From positions 65,616-129,615 of the forward strand of contig CALAML010000045.1 of the NCBI GenBank assembly GCA_937925845.1: a stretch of DNA of 64,000 bases, read 5' to 3'. The DNA comes from an uncultured Acidimicrobiales bacterium (GTDB taxonomy: Bacteria > Actinomycetota > Acidimicrobiia > Acidimicrobiales > CALAML01). A program made the translations under genes and the position numbers. Positions 52,811 through 61,456 of the stretch are shown here, piece by piece. Position 1 is the first letter of the stretch; the number at the start of each line of letters is the position of its first letter. The notes beneath the pieces were generated by a model. The model made no database searches, was not told the DNA's origin, and was given only the letters and a program-made list of their open reading frames with translations.

Positions 52811-52880
52811 AGGTGAGGGGAATTGAACCCCTGGCCTCTTCGATGCGACCGAAGCGCTCTACCAACTGAGCTACACCCCC
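52808..52880 (-). tRNA. tRNA-Ala (CGC)
   Basis: The minus strand folds as a full cloverleaf: acceptor GGGGGTG/CACCTCC with the G3-U70 pair that marks alanine tRNAs, D arm GCTCAGTTGGTAGAGC, anticodon stem CTTCG/CGAAG with anticodon CGC, five-base variable loop, T arm AGGGGTTCAATTCCCCT, discriminator A. The 3' CCA is not encoded. It reads the Ala codon GCG. Confidence 0.95.
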
Positions 52881-52972
52881 GAAGGGACTCTCAGGCTAGC
52901 AGCGCCAGGAAAGAGCCCGACACGAATTGCGGGTCGACTTTCTCCTGCGGTGTCTTCTCTAACGGAGCCTGC

Positions 52973-53896
52973 TCAGTTTTCGGTCCGGTGAATCGGGGCG
53001 CTGTGATCCCAGTCTGAGAGCAGTGTCCGAAGACCGGTGATTAACAGCAGCGGCACGTCGAGCATCGGGTGATGGCCCGCCGTCGGCAATTCGATCACCG
53101 GCGCCACTCGGCCGAGTCGCTCGTACATGTACTCGCCGATGGTCGGAGTGACTAGGCCGTGCTCGGCCCGAAACAGTGCGACTCGACAGTTGATCTGGGG
53201 AAGCAGGTCGGTGGCTTCGTGGCGCCGCGAGGGCGCAAAGAAGACGCGGGGATCGAACTTCCACGTCCACCCGCCCTCGGTCGGCGTAAGCGAGTGCCAG
53301 GCCACGTTGGCTTTCACATACGGTTCGTAGTGATCCTGGGCCGGCACCGTTCGGAACCGAGCGGCCGCCACTTCTCTCGACGGGTAGGTCTTGGGCTCAC
53401 GGAACGACTGGCCGTGCTTGCCCTCCTTGACCTCCGGGTCGGGCTCCTTCACCGGCGAGTCGATGACCACGATGCCGGCCAGGTCCTCACAATGACGGGC
53501 CGCGGCATTCAGGCTTACAAAGCCGCCCATGCTGTGTCCGACCACCACCGGCTTGCCCCGAAAGCCCGCGTGGGCGCCGACGGCCACCACTTCATCGCTC
53601 CAGAGATCGAGCGAGTAGCTCTCGCGGCGACCGCTGTCGCCGGCACCCGACATATCGAGCGCGGCTACCGAATATTCGCCGAGCATCGGCGCGATGTGGG
53701 ACCACCAGTGGGCATGGGCCGCGCCGCCATGCACCAGCACCACCCCGGGTCGGTCCGGCGGACCCCACAACAAGTAGTTGATGTCGCAGCCTTCGACCAC
53801 AACCGTGCGGCGCTCGGGCCGGGTTTCGATCGCCCGACGAAACCAGGCCGGGGCTTCAGGGTCCATCGGTGCGGGTTCGTCCAGATTCACACTCAC
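52973..53896 (-). CDS. Alpha/beta hydrolase
   Basis: 307 aa, ATG 53896. Alpha/beta-hydrolase fold: oxyanion-region LVHGGAAHAHWWSHIAPML, nucleophile elbow GHSMGG (Ser about 116), acidic residue in LFRAEHGLVTP and catalytic His near the end in LPTAGHHPMLD. It hydrolyses an ester, epoxide or similar. It shares no operon and lies downstream of the tRNA on the same strand. Substrate unknown. Confidence 0.9.
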   Translation of the reverse strand: MSVNLDEPAPMDPEAPAWFRRAIETRPERRTVVVEGCDINYLLWGPPDRPGVVLVHGGAAHAHWWSHIAPMLGEYSVAALDMSGAGDSGRRESYSLDLWSDEVVAVGAHAGFRGKPVVVGHSMGGFVSLNAAARHCEDLAGIVVIDSPVKEPDPEVKEGKHGQSFREPKTYPSREVAAARFRTVPAQDHYEPYVKANVAWHSLTPTEGGWTWKFDPRVFFAPSRRHEATDLLPQINCRVALFRAEHGLVTPTIGEYMYERLGRVAPVIELPTAGHHPMLDVPLLLITGLRTLLSDWDHSAPIHRTEN

Positions 53897-54055
53897 GAAG
53901 TCACCATAGAACCCGACAGAGGGCGAGCGCGGCGTATCCGCGGCGAAAAACCCCGCCAGAACGCGACTTTTTGCTGTTTCGGGGCGTCCCTATCTGCGGG
54001 CCCGGCCAAAAACCGAGCCCGGACCCCTGCCCACTATCCAGAGCGAGGAGCTTCG

Positions 54056-54931
54056 GTGAAATCCCGAACCCAGACCCCGTCGAGCACAACCCGACCTTCT
54101 TCGGGATCCTCCGGAAGGTCGCGGGACGACGGCAAAGCCGATCTCGGAATCATCTTTTTGGTGGCCGGCCTGGTTGTGCTGGCACTGGTGGGGTTCGGAG
54201 CTCTGAACGTGAATTGGCCGTGGGACTCCGTCGAACTGGCTGACGACGAAAAGAAGGTCATCGTCGTTCAACAGCCTGAGATCTATGCGATCGAGGCGAT
54301 CAACCTGGACTGTCGGGCCCGGGTTCGGGCTCAGGTCCCGGTCGTGGGAATCAAAGAGCACCGAGCCCTCGGCCAGGTGTACCGCACCGACAAAGTCAAC
54401 ATGTCGGCGGTAGGTGACGTTGACACCTGCGTTGAGTCAAGCGGCGTCGAGATCACCCAGGGCTTTGGCACCCAAACCCACACCGTGGTCATTCCCGCCT
54501 CGGCCATCCGCTTCGAGCGGCCTCGAGTTGATGCCCCCGCCACCCAAGACAGCGTGGAGTTCGACAAGGGCGCTGTGGGCAAAGTCACCGACGCGTTCCC
54601 CTGGGTCGCCGACTCCGAGGGGCTGACCCCGGCGGCCTACACCTTCGCCCAAGGCGTGATCGGCTCCAGCCAGTGCATGCGAGAGGCCTACGACGTCACC
54701 AGCGAACTCATCGTCGAGGCCTACCGCCAACAGATGATCGACCAAGGCGGGGACCCCGATCTTGTCGACGTCACCATCGAGGGCGAGCCCGACTTCTACC
54801 AAAACCGTGACGAACTCACCACGCTGGACGACTTCGAATTCACCACCAACGAAGCCGCGATCGACTGCGAAGTTACCGACCCGACCGCCGGCGGAGCGCT
54901 GTCAGCAACCGAAGAAGCCGACGGTAACTAG
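54056..54931 (+). CDS. Membrane-anchored hypothetical protein (DUF4230-like)
   Basis: 291 aa from GTG 54056, with GAGGAG six bases upstream; the 590-aa ORF in the track is a run-on antisense to the hydrolase. Ser/Thr/Arg-rich N-terminus, one TM (LGIIFLVAGLVVLALVGFGAL), and an extracellular part with the pattern VGDVDTCVESSGVEI ... THTVVIPASAIRFERPRVD, which recalls DUF4230. The C-terminal part is acidic with three Cys that may form disulfides. Function unknown; the family match is tentative. Confidence 0.75.
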   Translation: MKSRTQTPSSTTRPSSGSSGRSRDDGKADLGIIFLVAGLVVLALVGFGALNVNWPWDSVELADDEKKVIVVQQPEIYAIEAINLDCRARVRAQVPVVGIKEHRALGQVYRTDKVNMSAVGDVDTCVESSGVEITQGFGTQTHTVVIPASAIRFERPRVDAPATQDSVEFDKGAVGKVTDAFPWVADSEGLTPAAYTFAQGVIGSSQCMREAYDVTSELIVEAYRQQMIDQGGDPDLVDVTIEGEPDFYQNRDELTTLDDFEFTTNEAAIDCEVTDPTAGGALSATEEADGN

Positions 54932-55133
54932 CGATCCCAGCACGCCGCTGGACTCTGCAAAGGACACTTTCCGGGACAGACCTGGCGGGATCTTGCCGAG
55001 CACCCTGTCGGTGAGATCGCTCGCGCCCGGTAACCCTGGATCACTCCCGCCCGATGTGGCTTTGGCCGAAGGGGTAGGTCTACCCTGAGAGTGCCGCGGT
55101 GTTTTGCGGAACGATCTCTGGGGGAAACACAAC

Positions 55134-56315
55134 ATGGCCACCGTCACACTCGAAGGAATCACCAAGCGGTACCCGAACGGTTTCCAGGCCGTCACCGATC
55201 TCGACCTCGATATTCGCGACGGTGAGTTTCTGGTACTGGTTGGGCCGTCCGGCTGCGGCAAGTCCACCGCCCTGCGAATGATCGCCGGCCTTGAGGAGAT
55301 CAGCGACGGCAGCCTGCGCATCGGCGACACCGTGGTGAACGACTACGAGCCCAAAGACCGCGACATCGCCATGGTGTTTCAGAACTACGCGCTCTACCCC
55401 CACATGAGCGTGTTCGACAACATTGGCTTCGCCCTCAAACTGGCCAAGGTCAACAAGGCCGAGATCGAAGAACGAGTACATCGCGCCGCCGGTATTCTCG
55501 AGCTGGAATCGGTGCTCGACCGCAAGCCGGCGCAGCTCTCCGGTGGTCAGCGGCAGCGGGTGGCGATGGGCCGGGCCATCGTGCGCCAACCCAAGGCATT
55601 CCTGATGGACGAGCCTCTCTCCAACCTCGATGCCAAACTGCGCGTGCAGATGCGAGCGGAGATCGCCCGCATCCAGCGCGACCTCGGCGTCACCACGTTC
55701 TATGTCACCCACGACCAGGTCGAGGCCATGACGATGGGGGACCGGGTTGCGGTGATCAAGGACGGCGTGTTGCAACAGGTCGACACCCCCCAGGGGCTCT
55801 ACGACGAACCCGACAATGTCTTTGTGGCCGCGTTTATCGGGTCGCCATCGATGAACCTTTTCGAAGGATCGGTCGACATGAGCGGAGACAACCCGATCCT
55901 CACCTTCGGAGCGCAGACGATCGTGCTCGACCAGCGGTATGCCTGGGGCAATGCGGCGCTGAAGGGGCACGGTGGAGGACCGATTGTTATCGGCATCCGA
56001 CCTGAAGATCTCGAAGATGCCTCCATCGATCCTGAGGCCGACGGTAAGCCGACCATCACCGGTCGGGTGGAGCTGGTTGAATCACTTGGCGCCGAGCTGG
56101 TGGTGCACACCGCCATCGCGGCCAAGGCAGCAGAGACCGGGGATCCCGACGCGGTGGAAGAAGTAGCCCTCGAAGGATCCGAGTCGATTTGTACTGGCCG
56201 GTTCAGCCCTCGAAGCCGAGTGGCACGAGGCGACCATATTCAGCTTTCCGTCGACGCCGACCGCCTCCGGTTCTTCGACCTCGAGACCGGCATGGCTATC
56301 CGCGGCGCCCGCTAA
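55134..56315 (+). CDS. ugpC: Carbohydrate ABC importer ATPase (UgpC/MsmK-type)
   Basis: 393 aa from ATG 55134 with GGGGGAAAC upstream. CUT1-family ATPase: Walker A GPSGCGKST, Q-loop FQNYALYPHM, signature LSGGQRQRVAMGRAI, Walker B FLMDEPLSNLD, switch His YVTHDQVEAM, and the C-terminal regulatory OB/TOBE domain (residues ~240-390) ending RFFDLETGMAIR. It powers sugar uptake, probably with the binding protein and permeases encoded 1.5-7 kb downstream, though it lies in its own transcription unit. UgpC-type ATPases can serve several importers. Confidence 0.93.
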   Translation: MATVTLEGITKRYPNGFQAVTDLDLDIRDGEFLVLVGPSGCGKSTALRMIAGLEEISDGSLRIGDTVVNDYEPKDRDIAMVFQNYALYPHMSVFDNIGFALKLAKVNKAEIEERVHRAAGILELESVLDRKPAQLSGGQRQRVAMGRAIVRQPKAFLMDEPLSNLDAKLRVQMRAEIARIQRDLGVTTFYVTHDQVEAMTMGDRVAVIKDGVLQQVDTPQGLYDEPDNVFVAAFIGSPSMNLFEGSVDMSGDNPILTFGAQTIVLDQRYAWGNAALKGHGGGPIVIGIRPEDLEDASIDPEADGKPTITGRVELVESLGAELVVHTAIAAKAAETGDPDAVEEVALEGSESICTGRFSPRSRVARGDHIQLSVDADRLRFFDLETGMAIRGAR

Positions 56316-56383
56316 CGCATCCATCCATCCATTCGAGAACCCGGCAATCTGAGAACTTTCCCCGTCCTGCTACCGTCGGGTGG

Positions 56384-57331
56384 GTGACAGAGAAAACAGC
56401 AGCAGACGGTTCCGAAAACAACCTGGTGCAGAGCGATCCCCGACCACTGGGCGCCACAGGTCAGCACATGGGCCCGCTCGGCTTCGGCTGCTGGCGGTTT
56501 GTCTCGTTTCAGGTCGACCACCCCCAGCAGGTGATCGAGACCGCCCTCGACAACGGAATGAACCTGATCGACACCGCCGATGTCTACGGCCTCGATTGGG
56601 GCGGCACCCACTTCGGCGAAGCCGAGGAGCTCCTGGGCACGGTCCTGGCCGCGGCTCCGTCGCTTCGGGACCGAATGGTGCTGGCCACCAAGGGCGGGAT
56701 CACACCGCCCACCCCCTATAACTCCGGATCGCCCCATCTGCGCCAGGCGATCGATGATTCGCTGCGCCGGCTTCAGGCGGACACGATCGACCTTTACCAA
56801 ATCCACCGGCCCGATCTCTATACCCACCCCGCTGAAGTCGCTGATGCGCTGGCCACAGCTCGCGATGCCGGGAAGATTCGCGAGGTCGGCGTGTCCAACC
56901 ACACTGTGGCCCAGACCCGTGCTCTCGCGGCGCACCTGCCGTTCCCGCTAGCCACCACCCAACCCGAATTTTCCGCCGACCATCTCGATCCGATGTTCGA
57001 CGGCACCTTCGATCTGGCCATGGAACACAATCTGGTGCCGCTGGCCTGGAGTCCGATTGGCGGCGGCCGTCTGGCCCTCGGCGTGCCCGGACCGGCCGGC
57101 CCGACCCAGGAACTCCTGGCGACGATCGATCGGCTCGCTGAACGCGAAGGCACCACCCGGGTCGCGATCTCGCTGGCTTTTGTGCTGGCCCACCCGGCGG
57201 CGCCGATTCCCATCGTGGGGAGCCAAACGCCCGAACGCATCATCGACGCCACCAAAGCGCTCTCCGTGAGGCTCGACCGCAACGACTGCTACGACATCAT
57301 CGAAGCCTCAACCGGCACCCCGATGCCATAG
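56384..57331 (+). CDS. Aldo/keto reductase
   Basis: 315 aa from GTG 56384 (VTEKTAADGSEN); the track start at 56189 overlaps the ATPase gene. AKR catalytic tetrad: Asp and Tyr in DTADVYG, Lys in ATKGG, His in QIHRPD; NADP-binding end VGSQTPERIIDATKAL. The GFGCWRFVSF start resembles YdhF-type members. It may reduce a sugar-derived carbonyl, given the flanking importer genes. Its TAG stop is part of the 19-bp terminal repeat of the MITE that follows. Confidence 0.9.
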   Translation: MTEKTAADGSENNLVQSDPRPLGATGQHMGPLGFGCWRFVSFQVDHPQQVIETALDNGMNLIDTADVYGLDWGGTHFGEAEELLGTVLAAAPSLRDRMVLATKGGITPPTPYNSGSPHLRQAIDDSLRRLQADTIDLYQIHRPDLYTHPAEVADALATARDAGKIREVGVSNHTVAQTRALAAHLPFPLATTQPEFSADHLDPMFDGTFDLAMEHNLVPLAWSPIGGGRLALGVPGPAGPTQELLATIDRLAEREGTTRVAISLAFVLAHPAAPIPIVGSQTPERIIDATKALSVRLDRNDCYDIIEASTGTPMP

Positions 57332-57494
57332 GAGTCTGCTGATTAATCATGCTAGCGAATCAACACCGATGCATCCCGCCACTCTGCGTCGGGGATTTTC
57401 GTCCATTCCGCATCTAGGAGTGCCAAAAATCTCTCCTTGAGTGGCGGGCGCCTCGGCGCCGATTCGCGGAGCAGCATTAATCAGCAGACTCCTA
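57329..57494. mobile_element. MITE-like element of a second family (166 bp)
   Basis: Perfect 19-bp terminal inverted repeats, TAGGAGTCTGCTGATTAAT and its complement, including TA at both ends. Further inward pairing (GCGAATC with GATTCGC, CCCGCCACTC with GAGTGGCGGG) makes most of the element one long imperfect hairpin. It carries no ORF. It shares no ends with the MITE at 999 and 34132. It lies between the reductase gene and the sugar-binding-protein promoter. Confidence 0.7.
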
Positions 57495-57620
57495 AAACTC
57501 CGCCGCCAAAGCCGCCGGACCATAGCAAGAACGCGAGGCCGGGATTCGCATCACTGAAATCCGACAATGCTGCGATTTCGGTGTGCCAGTCGCCTAGTCT
57601 TGACTTCGCGCTTGTGTCTA

Positions 57621-57634
57621 TGCAAGCGTTTTCG
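57621..57634. promoter_or_regulatory. LacI-family operator (cre-like)
   Basis: TGCAAGCGTTTTCG, in reverse CGAAAACGCTTGCA, fits the LacI/GalR operator pattern TGNAANCGNTNNCA at all but the last position. It lies 90 bp upstream of the sugar-binding-protein start. The LacI regulator at the end of the cluster is the likely ligand. Confidence 0.55.
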
Positions 57635-57723
57635 GTACCCACATTGGAGGTTGCGCACCCAGCGCTGCCAGGTGGGTGTGGTTGAGTGTGTTTGCTCGGC
57701 TGCATTGATTGAGGGGAATTCCT

Positions 57724-59115
57724 TTGAAACGAAACAAACTGTTGAAGCTGCTCGCTGTTCTGTTTGCGTTTGCTCTTGTGGCAACCGCATGCGGTGACAG
57801 CAGCGGAGATGATGACACTGCTGCTGGCAGCGACGCCGACGCCGATGATGGCGGTTCCGGTGACGATGGCGATGGCGGCGACGACGGTGACAGCGATGAC
57901 GGCGGTGGCGAAAGCTCCGGCACGGTCACCATCACCGGTCCTGAGCGGGACGAGAGCGAAGCCGGAGCCATCCAGGAGGTCCTGAGCGCCTGGGGTGAAG
58001 AAAACGGCATCGAAGTTGAGTACACCGGCGACGCCGACTGGGAAGCCAACATCGACATTCAGGTTCAGGGTGGCAACCCCCCGAACCTTTCGATCTTCCC
58101 CCAGCCAGGCAAGCTCGCCGACTTCGCCCGTGAAGGCTCGGTCGTCGCCTTGGCCGACAACGTGGTGAGCGGCATGGAATGGCCAGAAGCCTGGACCGCA
58201 TTCGGCAACGTCGACGGCACCCAGTACGGCGCCCCGGTCAAGGCCGACCTCAAGTCTCTGGTCTGGTACCAGCCAGCCAAGTTCGAAGCGGCGGGCTACG
58301 AAGTCCCCGAGACCTTCGACGACTTTGTTGCTCTCACCGAAACGATGATCGCGGATGGTAACACGCCGCTCTGTGTCGGCATCGAGTCCGGTCAGGCCAC
58401 CGGTTGGACCTACACCGACTGGGTTGAGGACATGGTTCTTCGCCAGCACGGCCCCGACGTGTATGACCAGTGGGTCGGTCACGAGATTCCCTTCAACGAT
58501 CCTCAGATCGTCGAGTCGATGCAGACTGTCCTTGACCTGTGGGACACCGAAGGCATGGTGTTCTCGAGTGGTGGCTCCATCGCCGCAACCGCATTCCAGG
58601 ACAACGGCCAGCCGCTGATCGATGGCGACTGCATGATGCACCGCCAGGCCTCGTTCTACAGCGCCTTCATCCCCGAAGGCACCGCCTTCGCTGATGGTTC
58701 CGAAGACGCCGTCGACGTGTTCTACTTCCCGGACATCAACGGCGACAGGCCAGTTCTTGGTGCCGGTACCCTCGTGGCCGCCTTCGACGACAACGAAGCC
58801 ACCATGGCCGTTGCCGAGTACATGGCTGGCGCCGACTACGCCGAGGCTCGCCAGACCGCTCAGACTGCACTCAAGGAAGGCGGCCTCTCCGGCTTCCTTT
58901 CCGCCGCTGAAGGTCAGGACACCGGTGTCTACCAGCCGCTGGAGCAGTCCTTCCTCGACATCTTGGCCAACGCCTCGATCGTTCGCTTCGATGCGTCGGA
59001 CCTCATGCCGGCCGAAGTTGGCGCCGGTACCTTCTGGAGCGAAGGTACCTCCGCCGTAAACGGCGACCAGGATGCCGCCGGAGCCGCCGACGCCATTGAG
59101 GCTTCCTGGCCGTAG
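57724..59115 (+). CDS. Carbohydrate ABC importer substrate-binding lipoprotein
   Basis: 463 aa from TTG 57724, with GAGGGG seven bases upstream. Lipoprotein signal with lipobox VATAC (Cys23), then an Asp/Gly linker of ~45 residues (DADADDGGSGDDGDGGDDGDSDD), then the CUT1 solute-binding fold: VTITGPERDESEAGAIQEVLSAW, NPPNLSIFPQPGKLADFAREGSV, YGAPVKADLKSLVWYQPAKFEAAGYEVPETFDDF. It captures the sugar outside the membrane. A LacI-type site precedes it, and hairpins follow it before the permease genes. Confidence 0.94.
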   Translation: MKRNKLLKLLAVLFAFALVATACGDSSGDDDTAAGSDADADDGGSGDDGDGGDDGDSDDGGGESSGTVTITGPERDESEAGAIQEVLSAWGEENGIEVEYTGDADWEANIDIQVQGGNPPNLSIFPQPGKLADFAREGSVVALADNVVSGMEWPEAWTAFGNVDGTQYGAPVKADLKSLVWYQPAKFEAAGYEVPETFDDFVALTETMIADGNTPLCVGIESGQATGWTYTDWVEDMVLRQHGPDVYDQWVGHEIPFNDPQIVESMQTVLDLWDTEGMVFSSGGSIAATAFQDNGQPLIDGDCMMHRQASFYSAFIPEGTAFADGSEDAVDVFYFPDINGDRPVLGAGTLVAAFDDNEATMAVAEYMAGADYAEARQTAQTALKEGGLSGFLSAAEGQDTGVYQPLEQSFLDILANASIVRFDASDLMPAEVGAGTFWSEGTSAVNGDQDAAGAADAIEASWP

Positions 59116-59128
59116 GTCATTGCGACTC

Positions 59129-59154
59129 GTCGGGCGGGGATCAACCCGCCCGAC
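59129..59154 (+). terminator. Attenuating hairpin after the binding-protein gene
   Basis: GTCGGGCGGG-GATCAA-CCCGCCCGAC gives a 10-bp stem, 14 bp after the stop. A hairpin in this place commonly lowers permease expression relative to the binding protein. Confidence 0.65.
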
Positions 59155-59215
59155 AAGTTCGACCGCACCTCACTCCATACCGGAGCTGAGGAGCGGTTGT
59201 AGAAGTTGTTGACAG

Positions 59216-59247
59216 GGGCCACACACGTGTCAACGCGTGTGTGGCCC
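59216..59247 (+). terminator. Second hairpin before the permease gene
   Basis: GGGCCACACACG and CGTGTGTGGCCC form a perfect 12-bp stem with an eight-base loop, followed by TTTGTC. It strengthens the view that transcription is damped between binding protein and permeases. Confidence 0.7.
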
Positions 59248-59320
59248 TTTGTCGGTCGAAGGCGCCTTTTGCCCTCGGCCACGAGTGTGGGCAGAGCAAA
59301 AAGGGTTTTTGGGGGAAGAC

Positions 59321-61456
59321 GTGGGTGAGATCGTCGACAAGATCATCACCACGCTCATCGGCGTGGCGATTGCGGTGGGGGTGAGTGCTGGTCTGTGGGT
59401 CGGGGTCAACCTGCTGTTCCACCAGACCACGACCAACTGGCGGAAGTTCTCGGCCATCGCCACCGGTATCTGCGCCGCCATTGCCGCCATTGTTCTCGAT
59501 GGCAATCGAGCACTGAAGAACCTTGGCCCGCAACAGAGCATCACCGATGCTTTGGATGACGTGGCCAACGTGTCGCCGCCGGTCACCATGGCCATTCTGC
59601 TGGGCGTGGTTGGTTTGGCAGTCGGCAAAGCGGTCTCTGCCTACCGGGGCAACCCGGCCTTCCTGCTTCCGGTTGCCGCCGGTTTTGCAGTGCTTGGCCT
59701 ATTGCTTGGGCTCACCCGAACCGAGGAAGTAGACCTCGGTCGATTCGCCGACATCTTCTGGTGGCCGCTGATAGTCGCACTCCTTGGCGGCGCTGCCGGT
59801 TGGATTCTGGGCGGCATCGAAGGGGCGACAACCCGGCGGCCGATCGGGCTTGGAGCCGGCGCGGGGGTGGGGTTGTTGTTTGGAGCATTCCTTACCAACC
59901 GGGCCCGACCCGAGGTCGACATTGTCGCCACGGTTGTGGCCACACTGATCGGCGCCGCGCTCCTGGGTGGCCTGGCCACAGTCCGCAAGAGGGCGCCGAT
60001 TCCCGGAGTGCTCATCGGTGGTGCTCTCGGTTGGATCGTCGGGGCCTTCGGCTTGGCCGATCTTGGTGGTGGACCGAGCGGCTGGGGGCTGATCGCCATG
60101 GCGGTGCCCTTCGCTCTGATCGGACTACGCATTGGATGGAACGATCTTCCCGATGTGGTGCAACGGGCTCAGATCGACGCCAAGGCCCGCTCGTGGATCT
60201 TCCTCGGACCGGCGGTCGGCTTTATCAGCCTGACCGTGATCGTGCCTCTGCTGCGCACCATCTACCTGTCGTTCCTTGATGAGCGGAGCGAAAATTACGT
60301 CGGCTTCGGCAACTACGCCGACATCTTTGGGAACCGACTCAACGAAGAGAGCTTCGACCTCGACAACTGGAGCAACCTCTTTACCTCCCGACTCTTCCTG
60401 ATCGGTATCCCCCTGTTGATCATTGGCGGCATCATCGGTGTGTTGGTCGGCCGGACCACCGGCAATGCGTTCACCCTCTCGAGCCCGTCGTCGGTACCGA
60501 TGGCCATTGGCTTCTTTATTCTGGCCTTTGCGCTGTTCACCACCGTTCGAGGCACCGTTATCAACAACCTCTGGTGGGTGTTCACCGTCACCCTCGTCTC
60601 AACCGGCCTTGGCCTGGCCATCGCGGCATTAGCCGATCGGACCAAGCTGGAGAAGGTGGCCAAGGCGTTGATCTTTATGCCGATGGCCATCTCCTTCGTG
60701 GGTGCCAGCATCATCTGGAGAGCGGTCTACACCGCCCGCGACCCGTCGAAGGCCCAGACCGGTGTGCTGAACGCCATCTGGGTCGGGTTGGGTCGCCTCA
60801 GCACCGGTTCGGGGCTGCCAACCCTGATCGCCAGCGCCGTATTGCTACTGGCCCTGGCGGTGTTGATCGGTGTGCTGGTTCGGGCCGTAGTGCGCAAGAG
60901 CCTCGACGGTGTGGCTCCGGTGACCGTCGGTGTGATCCTGCTCACCTGGTTCACCTACCGATTCCTCGGCCCGGGCATCGGCGGCTTCCGCACCGGTGCT
61001 AACGATGAGCAGGTGGCCGACACCATCCTGTTTGTGCAGAACTCGCCCTTCAACAGCTTCTGGCTGATGGTCATCCTGATCTGGATTCAAACCGGCTTTG
61101 CCATGGTCATCCTTTCCGCGGCTATCAAGGCCGTCCCGGCCGAGCTCACCGAAGCGGCCCGGGTCGACGGCGCCACCGAGGGCCAGATCTTCTGGCGCAT
61201 TACCATCCCCCAAATCCTGCCCACCCTCGGGGTCGTGATCACCACGATCATCGTGGTGGTGATGAAGGTGTTCGACATCGTCAAGGTGATCACCAACGGT
61301 CAGTTCGAGACCCAGGTGCTGGCCAACCAGATGTTCAACGAAGCGTTCTCATTCCGGAACCGAGGTGTTGGTTCGGCCCTGGCCATCGTGCTGTTCCTCT
61401 CGGTGCTGCCGGTAATGGTCTACAACATTCGTCGCATGCAGGCGGAGGAGGCGTAA
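59321..61456 (+). CDS. Oversized MalF-type sugar permease
   Basis: 711 aa from GTG 59321 (GGGGGAA upstream), against ~300 for a common CUT1 permease and ~515 for E. coli MalF. The first ~285 residues hold about eight hydrophobic segments rich in Gly/Ala before the usual first permease helix (SWIFLGPAVGFISLTVIVPLLRTIYLSF). A further TM-containing insertion sits inside the domain (about 370-460 and 535-590). The ATPase-coupling EAA loop is present: EAARVDGATEGQIFWRITIPQILP. It overlaps malG-type permease by one base (TAATG). Confidence 0.9.
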   Translation: MGEIVDKIITTLIGVAIAVGVSAGLWVGVNLLFHQTTTNWRKFSAIATGICAAIAAIVLDGNRALKNLGPQQSITDALDDVANVSPPVTMAILLGVVGLAVGKAVSAYRGNPAFLLPVAAGFAVLGLLLGLTRTEEVDLGRFADIFWWPLIVALLGGAAGWILGGIEGATTRRPIGLGAGAGVGLLFGAFLTNRARPEVDIVATVVATLIGAALLGGLATVRKRAPIPGVLIGGALGWIVGAFGLADLGGGPSGWGLIAMAVPFALIGLRIGWNDLPDVVQRAQIDAKARSWIFLGPAVGFISLTVIVPLLRTIYLSFLDERSENYVGFGNYADIFGNRLNEESFDLDNWSNLFTSRLFLIGIPLLIIGGIIGVLVGRTTGNAFTLSSPSSVPMAIGFFILAFALFTTVRGTVINNLWWVFTVTLVSTGLGLAIAALADRTKLEKVAKALIFMPMAISFVGASIIWRAVYTARDPSKAQTGVLNAIWVGLGRLSTGSGLPTLIASAVLLLALAVLIGVLVRAVVRKSLDGVAPVTVGVILLTWFTYRFLGPGIGGFRTGANDEQVADTILFVQNSPFNSFWLMVILIWIQTGFAMVILSAAIKAVPAELTEAARVDGATEGQIFWRITIPQILPTLGVVITTIIVVVMKVFDIVKVITNGQFETQVLANQMFNEAFSFRNRGVGSALAIVLFLSVLPVMVYNIRRMQAEEA

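Noticed and set aside
52648-52880. Prophage or genomic-island attachment site at tRNA-Ala
   Set aside because: No integrase, phage gene or composition change lies on either side; the repeat also shares its core with another intergenic site.
53159-54931. 590-aa plus-strand ORF as one gene
   Set aside because: The first 300 codons are antisense to the hydrolase; a good ribosome site and TM start support GTG 54056.
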